64,000 nucleotides of DNA from positions 279,742 to 343,741 of the forward strand of contig NZ_JBGFGL010000075.1 of assembly GCF_041224425.1 (NCBI RefSeq), read 5' to 3'. Each line of letters opens with the position of its first letter. The stretch's first letter is position 1. Of this stretch, positions 37,273 to 46,427 are shown one piece after another. The notes beneath the pieces were generated by a model, which was not told where the DNA came from, made no database searches, and saw only the letters and a list, made by a program, of their open reading frames with translations. This stretch comes from Psychroserpens sp041224425. GTDB lineage: Bacteria; Bacteroidota; Bacteroidia; Flavobacteriales; Flavobacteriaceae. The position numbers were made by a program, and so were the translations under genes.

Positions 37273-38007
37273 TTAGTTATTCTTTTCCAAAGATTGGTAT
37301 TCAATATCTATTAGCTCGATTAATTCTGTTATGCTCTTTTTTAATAAAACGGATTGCCTTGTATAATAATTAAGTTGTCTCGATGAAATATAAATATCAG
37401 CTAATATTCGTTTGTCTGTAATTGTAATTGGTGAGCCAAAATCACCATATTTTATTTCATAGGCATATTTATTTCTTAACTCTGTAGAACGATCCAACAC
37501 ATCTTCACCAATAGCTATGATATTTTGGACTTCCAATTCATAGATATTTTGAATATTATTAAATAGCTCACGATTGCTTATTATATTTGATTTTCCTTCA
37601 GATATCATTGAATTATAAGTTCCGATTTTTGGTCGAAATTTTCTGTCTGTAAAGAAAATATATTCTAATTCAGATACTCCTTCCACTTTAGGAAGCTCAC
37701 CAATTATTTCCTCGAATATAAAGTCAATGGTTGTGTCTTGAGACATTAATTGAGCAATTCGCCATTTATGATCATTAATTATTTGAGACAAGAATAATGT
37801 ATCTTGCATTAAATCACTTTTTATTTCCTTTAGATAGACTTTCTCTGCATCTCTTGTTTTTTTTAATTCATTCGAATTATTGATATTTAGCGCAATTAAA
37901 ATTCCAATAACCACGAGTATAATTTCTCCAATAGCATAAAGAAGGTAATTAATGACCTTTTTATCTTTAATCATATTCTGTCTTATTTTTCTAAAGATTT
38001 TTGCCAT
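37273..38007 (-). CDS. DUF6090 family membrane protein (copy 4)
   Basis: 244 aa. N-terminus AKIFRKIRQNMIKDKKVINY, then YAIGEIILVVIGILIALNINNSNELKK (Trp of the usual NNWN is replaced by Ser). The rest is helical with FFTDRKFRPKIGTYNSMISEGKSNIISNRELF as the best conserved block. The 131 bp gap to the next gene may include a fossil site: GTTAGCTTTAGTT at 37265 follows the R-box pattern. Confidence 0.9.
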   Translation of the reverse strand: MAKIFRKIRQNMIKDKKVINYLLYAIGEIILVVIGILIALNINNSNELKKTRDAEKVYLKEIKSDLMQDTLFLSQIINDHKWRIAQLMSQDTTIDFIFEEIIGELPKVEGVSELEYIFFTDRKFRPKIGTYNSMISEGKSNIISNRELFNNIQNIYELEVQNIIAIGEDVLDRSTELRNKYAYEIKYGDFGSPITITDKRILADIYISSRQLNYYTRQSVLLKKSITELIELIDIEYQSLEKNN

Positions 38008-38031
38008 TGGTTAATGTTTAATTTAAATGAA

Positions 38032-38166
38032 GCACAACGTGTTCGTATATGGCTAGTTGTGTGATTTGTTTAGTAAGATAGCAAAAAAACGGAATAGGAG
38101 TAGAGTGGAATTCGCTAGAATTCTGCGAGAGTTCTTTAACGCACTATTTTATACACTTTGTTAGAC
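38032..38166 (-). repeat. attC-like site (subtype A)
   Basis: Ends GCACAACGTGTTCGTATATGG and TATACACTTTGTTAGAC. Core TTTAGTAAGATAGCAAAAAAACGG, hairpin GGAATTCgctaGAATTC. 135 bp. Confidence 0.88.
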
Positions 38167-38173
38167 TTAGTAA

Positions 38174-39820
38174 TTATACTTTTTTAAATACAATTCCCAT
38201 AATTTTCAAACCAGTTATTTTCTTATAGTCATCTCTTATGAAGATCATTAGGTCTGATGAATAGTCAAAAGCATCTTTGTAGAGTGGTTTTATTTTGTTT
38301 TTCCAAGCACCATTTCTGCTAAAAACAAAAAGTTTACCGTCTATTAGTTTTATTTTTTTACTGATTTGAAAATCTGCATTAAAGTATTGTCCTTCAAATT
38401 CTTTTAATTGCTTTTCGTTGTAAATAGTGGGATTGTATTCTTTAAATAGCCAAGGTAATTCGTTTTCGGAATCATAGTATTTATAACTTTTTCTATCAAA
38501 TTTTAAGTCAAATACAACTAGTTTATCATTAAACATAAATTGATGATTTCCAATAGGTTTTAATCTTGTTATTTCTTCTCCATCAGTCGTAAGCACAGTA
38601 AGATCTTCGTTATTAAGTTGTATTGTGTTTGTTTTGATAGTCTCGACATCGCTACCAGTAAAAAGATAGCTTCCTTCATACAATTTTAACTCTTTTTTTG
38701 AAAGCTTTACTTTTTTCTTTCTATCGTTATTTTTCGTTTTATTATTGAAATTATTGTTCGGAATGTATAAGTCAACTAACTGAAAAAACTGTTCTTCAAA
38801 ATCTGAATCAAAGGTATTTTGTGTAGTGAAAAACATCATATCTAATTCTGGAAAATAAAGATACTTGGATACAAAGCCGCCTAATATCATTCCGTCAAAA
38901 CCAAATGCTTGATAGTTATTATAAGTTTCAAACTCTACGCCTAAACCATAATCGATAATATTACCATTATTTAACTTGGCTTTGGTATGCATTTTTTTAT
39001 ATAATTCTGAATGTTCATTTTTTACTTTCTGTAAACCTAGATGCCACTTAAACATATCTTTTGGGGTGGTAAGTACTTGTCCGTCTCCATCATAAATAAA
39101 GGCGTGTAAATGTGTTTTATAGAAATCGCCTTCATCTTCTATATATCCTATTGCCCTATTTTTAATTATAGTATAAGTGCTTGTTTTCTTTATAGTATTT
39201 TCCATTCCAAATGGTTCGAAAACATCTTCTTGCATAAAATCCGCAAATGATTTCCCAGAAACTTTCGATATGATATCAGCAAGTAAAATATAGTTTGAAT
39301 TGGTGTATTGAAAGTACTCTCCCGGTTTAAAATTTAATGATTTCGTTTTTGTAATGAAATTCATCATTTGGGATTGAGTAAGTAAATCATTTCTGCCTAA
39401 ATCCGCAATTCCCGCAATGCCGTCGACTTCTTTAATACCACTTGTTTGATTCAATAATTGCTCAATGGTTGGGTTTCCCTTTTGGTAACGAGGTAGATTT
39501 TTGATGTATTTATAGGCAGGTTCTTTAATGGATAATTTACCTTGTTCTTCTAGTAATAGTATTGCGTAAGCAGTAAATTGTTTAGCAATTGAACCAATAT
39601 CGAAAACTGTTTTATTTGTTATTGGTATGTCATAATCCAAATTAGAAATTCCATATTGTTTTTCTATCAAAATTTCTTCGCCTTTAGAGATTATAATAGA
39701 GTAACCAGGTATGCTATCTTCTACTTTATATATTTTGTCTATTTGAGCATCTAAATTTTGGCAAAATCCAAATGTTGGTATCATTGTAAGCAAAATAAGT
39801 AGAGTTCGTGTTATGTTCAT
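38174..39820 (-). CDS. serine hydrolase, beta-lactamase/D-aminopeptidase type
   Basis: 548 aa. Signal peptide (ends FGFCQN). Active-site SIAK (Ser77-Lys80), YTNSNY as the YxN motif, and GYGLGVEF later. The C-terminal 170 residues form a beta-rich extension (LYEGSYLFTGSDVETI) common in Bacteroidota homologues (DUF3471-like). Exported esterase/peptidase of unknown substrate. Cassette gene; tag match 7 of 9. Confidence 0.9.
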   Translation of the reverse strand: MNITRTLLILLTMIPTFGFCQNLDAQIDKIYKVEDSIPGYSIIISKGEEILIEKQYGISNLDYDIPITNKTVFDIGSIAKQFTAYAILLLEEQGKLSIKEPAYKYIKNLPRYQKGNPTIEQLLNQTSGIKEVDGIAGIADLGRNDLLTQSQMMNFITKTKSLNFKPGEYFQYTNSNYILLADIISKVSGKSFADFMQEDVFEPFGMENTIKKTSTYTIIKNRAIGYIEDEGDFYKTHLHAFIYDGDGQVLTTPKDMFKWHLGLQKVKNEHSELYKKMHTKAKLNNGNIIDYGLGVEFETYNNYQAFGFDGMILGGFVSKYLYFPELDMMFFTTQNTFDSDFEEQFFQLVDLYIPNNNFNNKTKNNDRKKKVKLSKKELKLYEGSYLFTGSDVETIKTNTIQLNNEDLTVLTTDGEEITRLKPIGNHQFMFNDKLVVFDLKFDRKSYKYYDSENELPWLFKEYNPTIYNEKQLKEFEGQYFNADFQISKKIKLIDGKLFVFSRNGAWKNKIKPLYKDAFDYSSDLMIFIRDDYKKITGLKIMGIVFKKV

Positions 39821-39883
39821 TTAATTTCTTTAATTGTAAAGACTGAGTAAATTTTCGGTTGTTACAGTTGGTGTTTTTATTAT

Positions 39884-40048
39884 GGCTAACGTGTTCGTGT
39901 AAGGTTTGCTAACGCCAGTTCGCTTCGCTCGTGTGTTGCGGAATTTTAGCCGAGCGGTCGTGATTTTTCAGTTTAATTGTTTGAATTAAAAGTAAGAAAA
40001 TTCTTCTACTTAGCCAACAGTAGAAATACACTATACACGTTGTTAGCA
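39884..40048 (-). repeat. attC-like site (subtype B, short centre)
   Basis: Ends GGCTAACGTGTTCGTGTAAGG and TATACACGTTGTTAGCA. Includes the CGCCAGTTCGCTTCGCTCGTG block but lacks its usual partner arm. 165 bp. Confidence 0.88.
39987..40017 (-). promoter_or_regulatory. promoter inside attC-like site
   Basis: Minus strand TTG (40017-40015), 20 nt spacer, TACTTTTA (39994-39987). Points into 38174-39820. Confidence 0.5.
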
Positions 40049-40053
40049 AATGT

Positions 40054-40632
40054 TTAAGGTGTACTTGTAAAATCTACTGGTCCACTATAATTGCCAACTA
40101 CAACTGTTCCATCTGTACCAGTGAATGTATACTCGATATCGATTTCTGTTGTAGTATAGAACCCATCCATGTCTAATACGTTGGTTATTGAGTTTATAGT
40201 TACTGTTCCTGTATTATCTGTATTTTCAGAATAAACTAGTATGTCAAAACCAGGACCACTATTGTCTCTAAACTCAATAATTTTTTCACTAACAGTTCGT
40301 GGAGTACCAGGTGAGTTGAAGGTGTTACTGTTATCTGTAGGATAAGTACCTGTTACTAATTCTAAACTTGTACTAGTTCCATCTGGATATAATGCAAACC
40401 TTCCTAAAAAGTCCAAATCAAAATTAGAAAACAATTCTATATAATATGAAGGTAAAGAGTTGCCAATCTGACTATTAACTTTAGGGATAGCAACATAATT
40501 AGTTTCGTAAAATTGTCCATTTACTACAAATCCATTATTGAAGTTGTTATTGTTGTTACTGTCAGAGTCATCACTAGAGCATGCTAATAAAATGAATGAA
40601 ATTAGAATTATGTAAACTTTTTTTCTTGTCAT
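40054..40632 (-). CDS. lipoprotein of unknown function
   Basis: 192 aa. Lipobox LLACSS (Cys17) followed by Ser/Asp/Asn-rich linker. Beta-rich body: GFVVNGQFYETNYVAIP, SYYIELFSNFDLDF, ITNVLDMDGFYTTTEIDIEYTFTGTDGT. Resembles many flavobacterial secreted proteins of the FNF-type beta-sandwich; no function known. Single-gene cassette, tag GTTAGCAAA / TTTGTTAAC (8 of 9). Confidence 0.78.
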   Translation of the reverse strand: MTRKKVYIILISFILLACSSDDSDSNNNNNFNNGFVVNGQFYETNYVAIPKVNSQIGNSLPSYYIELFSNFDLDFLGRFALYPDGTSTSLELVTGTYPTDNSNTFNSPGTPRTVSEKIIEFRDNSGPGFDILVYSENTDNTGTVTINSITNVLDMDGFYTTTEIDIEYTFTGTDGTVVVGNYSGPVDFTSTP

Positions 40633-40645
40633 ATGTTTAAATTTT

Positions 40646-40877
40646 TGTTAACGTGTTCGTGTGAGGTTTGCTAACGCCAGTTCGCTTCGCTCGTGTGTTG
40701 CGGAATTTCAGCCGAGCGCTTTGCGTTTGCAAGAGCTAGTCTTTGGCTGGCGAAAATTCCGTTGGAGAAAAATAGCGAGGCTTTGCCTTGTTATTTTTCA
40801 GTGTAGTAAATATACGAAATTGCGTTCTACTCTTCCTCTTAACCAACAGCTACTATTTGCCATACACGTTGTTGTAC
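40646..40877 (-). repeat. attC-like site (subtype B, long)
   Basis: Ends TGTTAACGTGTTCGTGTGAGG and CATACACGTTGTTGTAC. Centre CGCCAGTTCGC ... CAGCCGAGCGC ... GGCTGGCGAAAATTCCG. 232 bp, among the longest. Confidence 0.88.
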
Positions 40878-40927
40878 GATGTTTTTTATTCAGTTCAAAT
40901 AATATTTATGTTTTCCTTAGGTTCCAC

Positions 40928-41653
40928 TTATTGTTTTCCACTAGGTACTACATCCATAGTTTCCACAATTTCGCCCTTAGGGTGTTCTTTAGTGTATTCA
41001 TTAATTATGAGATCACTTATTTTTGAGTCCTTATCTAAGTTATAAACGATGTCTAACTCAAATACATGATTGGTGTCTCTGATGTCAACTAATTGAATAG
41101 TAAAATGATTAATTTTACGCCATTCAGGTATTATATTTAATGAAGCAGTCCATCGTAAATTTTGTAAATTATCAAGGTTCGGTTGTAACTTATTTTTAAA
41201 AGTATCCCATTTACTATCATTAACGTAATTCTGGATATTAGTAATTGAGTCTGCTTGCATAAGGTCTCTCATAAAGTCATGCAACTTAATAAATCGCTTA
41301 CGTTTTAGCTTATTGTCTAAATGCTTAGTATTAAAAGCAGTAAATAAACGGTTATAATCTGAGCAGGCTTGGGATAGATATAAATTTAGATATCCATCGT
41401 ATAAATGATTTTTAATGCCTTTCTCTTCCAATTTTCTCTGATGCCTTACACTTTCATTAGCTGGCTCGAGACCTTTTTCTATTGTTAACATAATTGCTTG
41501 TCTGGAATGCATGTCTTCTATAGCGATTTCACTTTGTTCAATCTGTTGGCATATAAAATTTGCTTTAGCATTCAAGTAAGTGTCTGTTCCAGATTGTGTA
41601 TTTTGAGCAAATATAAATCCCGGAAGAAAAGAAAGAAGTAATAGTAGTCTCAT
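40928..41653 (-). CDS. exported helical protein of unknown function
   Basis: 241 aa. Signal peptide ends FIFAQ. Mostly helical: AKANFICQQIEQSEIAIEDMHSRQAIMLTIEKGL, ACSDYNRLFTAF. The C-terminal third is beta-rich (FTIQLVDIRDTNHVFELDIVYN). No family recognised. Tag match 7 of 9. Confidence 0.75.
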   Translation of the reverse strand: MRLLLLLSFLPGFIFAQNTQSGTDTYLNAKANFICQQIEQSEIAIEDMHSRQAIMLTIEKGLEPANESVRHQRKLEEKGIKNHLYDGYLNLYLSQACSDYNRLFTAFNTKHLDNKLKRKRFIKLHDFMRDLMQADSITNIQNYVNDSKWDTFKNKLQPNLDNLQNLRWTASLNIIPEWRKINHFTIQLVDIRDTNHVFELDIVYNLDKDSKISDLIINEYTKEHPKGEIVETMDVVPSGKQ

Positions 41654-41749
41654 TTGTGGGTTTTATTGATGATTTAGATTTTACTTATTTATTATTCTGG
41701 TAAAAAGATTTAAAATTTAGTTCTATTTTATTGGTTTTATCAAAATTAC

Positions 41750-41981
41750 TTACAACGTGTTCGTGTAAGGTTTGCTAACGCCAGTTCGCTTCGCTCGTGT
41801 GTTGCGAAATTTTAGCCGAGCGCTTTGCGTTTGGGTGAGCCAGCTCGTCTGGCGAAAAATCCGCTTGGGGAAAACAGCAAGGCTCTGACCTGTAAGTTTT
41901 CCGATTAGATAAATATACAAATTGTAGGAATAATTCTTCTACTTAACCAACAGTAGAGATACACTATACACGGTGTTGTAG
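41750..41981 (-). repeat. attC-like site (subtype B, long)
   Basis: Ends TTACAACGTGTTCGTGTAAGG and TATACACGGTGTTGTAG. 232 bp, same organisation as 40646. The -7 position holds TACAATTT with TTG 21 nt upstream. The remaining parts of the 430 bp gap (41654-41749 and 41982-42083) show no gene. Confidence 0.88.
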
Positions 41982-42083
41982 CCAGTTATTTTATTCGATT
42001 TATTGGAATTTCTTTTTGTAATTCTATGTTCTTGAGTTCGTTTTATCAAGTCCATTTTTCTGTAAAAGAGAGAATTACTATCA

Positions 42084-42989
42084 TTACTTATCATCTTTTT
42101 CAATTTTTCCTGAAGCAGTTACTTTATCCGTATATAAGATATGTGTATATTCATTTTGTTTTTCAGGAAGTTTCTTATATAAAAACATATCATGAGATAA
42201 GGTAGTATTATAGATATTATCCTCTCTTTCAATGGTACTAATTTTAATTCCGGTGCCATCATTATTAAACATGGTTCCTTCACTGTACACATGATTAATG
42301 GACATAATCTTTTTGGAATCGAAATTGGCAGTATCTTTTACCAAGTATCCTCCAATTCTTACTTTGTCAAAAAGTGGGATAAAAGAATTATGTACATTTC
42401 CTGTTAGAGTAACTATTTTCGTGTTCGGATATTTATTGTGGATGTTCCGTATTTCCCTGTACATGGACGAATCTCTGGTTGAAGATGGGTAATGATTATC
42501 AATGAATTTTAAAATGATTCTTTCATTTTGATTGCTCTTGTATATTAAATTCAGCATTGATACACCATTTCTGCCATCAAAATTTTCTCTGCGAAAAAAA
42601 TCCAACTCTTTTAATTGGGCAATTGACATTTCATCTGATAAGTTATTCATTTGTGAACTACGAATTTCCAAAGCTAAGACTACATTTTTTTCAGACTTAG
42701 TTATCAGATTACATAATCCATAAGCAAATTCGGCGGGCTCATTTGTTCCATGCATTTCTCCAATCATTATTATTTCATAACTTGCGATTTCATCGTATAT
42801 CTTGCCGCTCAGTTTGGATAAGTTTTGAATGGGTATCGCATTCTTTTTTAAATCCTTTTGCTCTTCTGTCAATTCTACAGAATTATCAATAGAATTTAGT
42901 GTTTCATCAGATGGTGTTTGTTTGTTTGGTAAATCTTTACAAGAAGATAATCCAATCAAAATAATTAATAAGTGTAAGATATTTTTCAT
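42084..42989 (-). CDS. Tiki/ChaN/erythromycin-esterase-fold-like lipoprotein
   Basis: 301 aa. Lipobox LSSCK (Cys17). IIMIGEMHGTNEPAEFAYGLCNLI, VVLALEIRSSQ, ILKFIDNHYPSSTRDSSMYREI and VTLTGNVHNSF reproduce the spaced Glu/His motifs of the EreA/ChaN/TraB-Tiki superfamily (GExHG, E.R, H near the end). Exact activity not predictable; not a proven resistance enzyme. Tag GTTGTAGCC / GGCTACAAC (9 of 9). Confidence 0.72.
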   Translation of the reverse strand: MKNILHLLIILIGLSSCKDLPNKQTPSDETLNSIDNSVELTEEQKDLKKNAIPIQNLSKLSGKIYDEIASYEIIMIGEMHGTNEPAEFAYGLCNLITKSEKNVVLALEIRSSQMNNLSDEMSIAQLKELDFFRRENFDGRNGVSMLNLIYKSNQNERIILKFIDNHYPSSTRDSSMYREIRNIHNKYPNTKIVTLTGNVHNSFIPLFDKVRIGGYLVKDTANFDSKKIMSINHVYSEGTMFNNDGTGIKISTIEREDNIYNTTLSHDMFLYKKLPEKQNEYTHILYTDKVTASGKIEKDDK

Positions 42990-43071
42990 AAAACAAAATA
43001 TTTAATTTCCACAATTGAATAACTATTTTTTTACGAATCTATAACTTGTTGCGTGAATGTTTTTTAATTGG

Positions 43072-43283
43072 CTACAACGAGTTTGTTTATGATTTGTTGC
43101 GGATTTTCATCCTTAAGCTTTTGCGATTGGATGTGCCAGCTTGACTGGCGAGAATTCCGTTGGAGAAAAAGCGCGAGGTTGAACACGTGCTTTTTTATCC
43201 GTTTAGATAAAGATAGTAATTTGTAGGAATATTTGTTCTGCTTAAATCACTAACCGAGCAATTGACCTTACACGTTGTTAGGC
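43072..43283 (-). repeat. attC-like site (subtype B, variant)
   Basis: Left end GCTACAACGAGTTTGTTTATG is diverged; right end TTACACGTTGTTAGGC is intact. Centre TTGCGGATTTTCATCC ... GACTGGCGAGAATTCCG. Contains TATCTTTA reading toward 42084-42989. 212 bp. Confidence 0.82.
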
Positions 43284-43291
43284 ATAGTTGT

Positions 43292-44095
43292 TTAATCTTT
43301 GACATTATCAACCATTTCCATAATTGCGTCGATAACCAATTGAGGTTCGGAATAATGTATATAATGTCCACTTTCGGTTGTAATGATAAGCTTAGCTTGA
43401 GGAGCTCTTGTAATCCAATCATTAAATAATTCCTTTTTTATCTCTATGTCTTCTGGACTGAATGGAGGAGGAGGTGTCTGATAAGATGCAAGAATAGTAA
43501 TTGGTAAATCCTTAGGTAATAATATTGTTTTCATTTCTTTTTCGGCAGCTGACAGTTCTTTAAATTCGTTTTGAATTGCAATAGGCTGGTTAGCATAAAA
43601 TCCCTTCAGCCCATTACGCATCATGTCTGCTTGTTCTTTAGGTTTACTATCAAATATTCTTTCAAATAAAGATTCATGCGAAGGATCAACCATTATTAAA
43701 CCAAAAACTTTTTCAGGGTAAGTATTCTGAAATTTTCTAATAATAAAACCACCTAAAGAATGCCCAACTAATATAAATGGACCTTCAATATTTTCATTTT
43801 TAAGAAGGCTATTTAATTCAGTGACAAAATTCTCTAACGTTCTTGGTTCTTCGGTTGGTGAAGATTTACCAAGTCCTATCCTATCATAGCTAACAGTTGT
43901 TGTTATTTTCGAAACACTATCTTGTATAGTTTTCCAACCTTCCAAAGTTTCCCCAAGACCAGATTCAAATAGTACTACTGGACTTCCATTTCCTTTTTTT
44001 TCAAAGTTAAAAGTTTGTTGATTTGTATCAGTTTGTGCATTGGAGACAGATGCAACGAAGCAGAAGATTCCAATTAAGAATAGTTTAGTTTTCAT
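43292..44095 (-). CDS. exported alpha/beta hydrolase
   Basis: 267 aa. Signal peptide ends SVSNAQ. VVLFESGLGETLEGW (oxyanion), DRIGLGKS, nucleophile elbow VGHSLGGF (Ser113), and catalytic His in TESGHYIHYSEP. Substrate unknown. Not similar in detail to the hydrolase at 28325. Tag GTTAGGCAT / ATGCCTAAC (9 of 9). Confidence 0.9.
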   Translation of the reverse strand: MKTKLFLIGIFCFVASVSNAQTDTNQQTFNFEKKGNGSPVVLFESGLGETLEGWKTIQDSVSKITTTVSYDRIGLGKSSPTEEPRTLENFVTELNSLLKNENIEGPFILVGHSLGGFIIRKFQNTYPEKVFGLIMVDPSHESLFERIFDSKPKEQADMMRNGLKGFYANQPIAIQNEFKELSAAEKEMKTILLPKDLPITILASYQTPPPPFSPEDIEIKKELFNDWITRAPQAKLIITTESGHYIHYSEPQLVIDAIMEMVDNVKD

Positions 44096-44122
44096 ATGAT
44101 TTCATCTTTGATTAATAATTAT

Positions 44123-44329
44123 GCCTAACGTGTTCGTGTATGGTGTGTTGCGGATTGAGCCGAAGCTGTTTTGGCTTCGGATGAGCCACTTGTGGCGAAA
44201 AATCCGCGTTGGAAGACAAAAGCGAGAGGCTGAGCCATCGAAATGCTTCCTAAAATAAATATAGTTAATTAAAGTGAGAATTTTTCTGCTGTAAAAATTC
44301 GAAAGTATAAACTATACACGTTGTTGTGC
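44123..44329 (-). repeat. attC-like site (subtype C centre, B-type tail)
   Basis: Ends GCCTAACGTGTTCGTGTATGG (textbook RYYYAAC) and TATACACGTTGTTGTGC. Centre GAGCCGAAGCTGTTTTGGC with hairpin GAAGCtgttttGGCTTC. The tail AAATAAATATAGTTAA is the one otherwise found with subtype B: a mosaic. 207 bp. Confidence 0.9.
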
Positions 44330-44345
44330 TTTCGTTATTTATAAT

Positions 44346-45089
44346 TTAATCATATTGAGTTTCCTTAAGAATTTTATCAATCAATTGGTCTAATTCTATA
44401 AACAGATTTTTGTTATCTACCATCCAGTATAAAAAATTGTCAGTAAGATTTTCGAATTCAATTTCTTTAAAAATTTGAAATTTATTCACCTTCAGGTTTG
44501 ATTTTTCTTTCCAATTTAATGGACCATAGGCATCGATATCTTTGTAGGAATATTTTTTTGATAAGTAGGGAGAAATCTCGTTATCAGATATTGAAGTAAA
44601 TCTTGTTGTTCTATCTGTCAACGCCTTCATCGTTCGTCCCCAATTATATATTAAATTAACTAATTCCTTATTTTGGAGCAAATCCAAACGTCCTGATTGT
44701 ATGAGGCCAGAAATGGTATTTTCCGAGGGTCTGAATATAGGAGGGTCAAATGCAAAAAAAAGTAAACTGTCGACATTTTGCTTTTTAAGATAATCTTCGT
44801 CTTTACCCATAATCTTCATTAATTGTTTAAGGGCTGCCTCACATAATTCAGCTTCCTCAATTCTTCTTTTTAAAATCGATTTGTTTTGCAAATATTCATT
44901 ATGAATGTTTTTTACAATGGTTTGTTCTTCAAGCTTCTGGATTCTTTTTTGGTTCCAATTATTGATTTGAAGCGCAATCAAAATACCAATAACCACAAGG
45001 ATAATTTCTCCAATTGCATATTTTAAATACTTTCCCATTTTTCCTTCCGAAAGTAAGTTTTGTCTAATTTTTCTAAAGAATTTTATCAT
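44346..45089 (-). CDS. DUF6090 family membrane protein (copy 5)
   Basis: 247 aa. IKFFRKIRQNLLSEGKMGKY and KYAIGEIILVVIGILIALQINNWNQKR are almost identical to copy 7 (51602), while the extracytoplasmic parts are dissimilar apart from a short block (FRPSENTISGLIQSGRLDLLQNKELV). The upstream R end of the neighbouring site has been deleted, so this cassette can probably no longer be excised by itself. Confidence 0.92.
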   Translation of the reverse strand: MIKFFRKIRQNLLSEGKMGKYLKYAIGEIILVVIGILIALQINNWNQKRIQKLEEQTIVKNIHNEYLQNKSILKRRIEEAELCEAALKQLMKIMGKDEDYLKKQNVDSLLFFAFDPPIFRPSENTISGLIQSGRLDLLQNKELVNLIYNWGRTMKALTDRTTRFTSISDNEISPYLSKKYSYKDIDAYGPLNWKEKSNLKVNKFQIFKEIEFENLTDNFLYWMVDNKNLFIELDQLIDKILKETQYD

Positions 45090-45092
45090 TTA

Positions 45093-45284
45093 GTAAAGGT
45101 TTGTTGTGGGATTTCAGCCGAGCGCTTTTGTGATTGGATGAGCCAGCTTGACTGGCGAAAATTCCGCTGGAAAAAAGTATAAGGCAGAGCTAACGAATTG
45201 ATTCCTGAAATAAATATAGTTAAATAATGCGAGAATTTTTCCAGCGGAAAAATTCCGAGCAATTAACTTTACACGTTGTTGGCA
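45093..45284 (-). repeat. attC-like site (subtype B) with deleted left end
   Basis: Starts directly in AAAGGTTTGTTGTGGGATTTC; the AACGTGTTCGTGT part is missing. Right end TTACACGTTGTTGGCA intact. Deletion junction lies at AAGGTT, which occurs both in the gene leader and in the site. Confidence 0.85.
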
Positions 45285-45290
45285 AATCGT

Positions 45291-46172
45291 TTATTGATAT
45301 TCTACAACTATTAGTTTAGAAACTTCTCCATCAGATATTTCTCTATATTCAGTAACATAGCCATTTGAAGTTTCTAATATTTCTGTGTATCGAATAAGGT
45401 TTCCACTAGAACTATTTTCCCAACTAGAAATTAAGTTGTTAGAAAGTCCAAGTTCTTCTATTAATGTAAAGGGATTGCTATATGTAATTGAATCAAATCC
45501 ATAATTAATTAAAAAGTTGTTTTTTCTTCCATAAGTATTAGTGAATATTAAAAAAAATGGATTTTTTTCTGGATGATAATTTAAAATGTTTTCATTATCA
45601 GTACTAGTTATAAAGTTTTGGTTAGAATATGAATATTCAAATTCCGCGTTCTCGATTATAGATGTTATCATATTTTCGTTGTTATCGAAGAGCCACTCTC
45701 TTGAAGAGTTCAATGAGGCATGTGAGTCGTTAACCTCATTATATCCTCTAAATTCATTAATAATTACAGTGTTATTTTGGGTATATTCAAACTTCAATGT
45801 GAAACCACCGTTATAGCCAACTCTATATGTTTTTAATCTACCACTGGTATCATAGCTCAGTTTCGTTCTTAATAAACCATCATTTTGGCATTTAATGCTT
45901 ATTAATTGACCACAAGAATTATAATTATAATCAAACCAGCAATTATTATACAATGAAACGACTCCACCTCTAGACTCAGTAATTCTATTGTTTTCTATAA
46001 CGTATTCTCTTAAAAGTGAGGTTTGATTAGATCCATAAACTAAAATTCTGGTTATATTGATATTAGTGCTTAGAGGAGTTTGATTATTAATACAATTTGA
46101 GGTTTCATCATTTTCATTATCATTTGAACATGAAAAAACTATTAATAAAATGAGAATGTAGATTTTTTTCAT
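45291..46172 (-). CDS. lipoprotein with YD-repeat-like pattern
   Basis: 293 aa. Lipobox VFSCSN (Cys15). Beta-rich with YDTSGRLKTYRVGYNGGFTLKFEY, NSSREWLFDNNENMITSI and RYTEI, which resembles the degenerate RHS/YD-repeat-like lipoproteins common in Flavobacteriaceae. No toxin domain visible. Tag GTTGGCAAA / TTTGCCAAC (9 of 9). Confidence 0.78.
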   Translation of the reverse strand: MKKIYILILLIVFSCSNDNENDETSNCINNQTPLSTNINITRILVYGSNQTSLLREYVIENNRITESRGGVVSLYNNCWFDYNYNSCGQLISIKCQNDGLLRTKLSYDTSGRLKTYRVGYNGGFTLKFEYTQNNTVIINEFRGYNEVNDSHASLNSSREWLFDNNENMITSIIENAEFEYSYSNQNFITSTDNENILNYHPEKNPFFLIFTNTYGRKNNFLINYGFDSITYSNPFTLIEELGLSNNLISSWENSSSGNLIRYTEILETSNGYVTEYREISDGEVSKLIVVEYQ

Positions 46173-46191
46173 TGATTTTTAATTAAATGTT

Positions 46192-46328
46192 TGCCAACGT
46201 GTTCGTGTATGGCTAGTTGTGTGATTTGTTTAGTAAGATAGCAAAAAAACGGAATAGGGATTGAGTGGAATTCGCTAGAATTCCGCAAGTGTTCTTTAAC
46301 ACACTATTAGCTATACACGTTGTTGGCA
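46192..46328 (-). repeat. attC-like site (subtype A)
   Basis: Ends TGCCAACGTGTTCGTGTATGG and TATACACGTTGTTGGCA. 137 bp, the modal length. This copy happens to be flanked by two cassettes with the same tag (TTTGCC), so both its own ends also match. Confidence 0.92.
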
Positions 46329-46427
46329 AATCGTTTTTTGATTACTTTTTTTTGTCAGTCATTCTAATTGTCAAGTACAATTTTATTCAGTTTTTCAGTT
46401 TTCAGTATGGCTAAGTTATTGTTAGAT

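Noticed and set aside
40661..41045. Plus-strand ORFs over the 40646 site and the 40928 gene
   Set aside because: They are antisense to a convincing signal-peptide protein and include repeat sequence.
43195..43422. Minus-strand ORF overlapping the hydrolase 3' end
   Set aside because: Runs out of frame through the hydrolase end into the repeat; composition is not protein-like.
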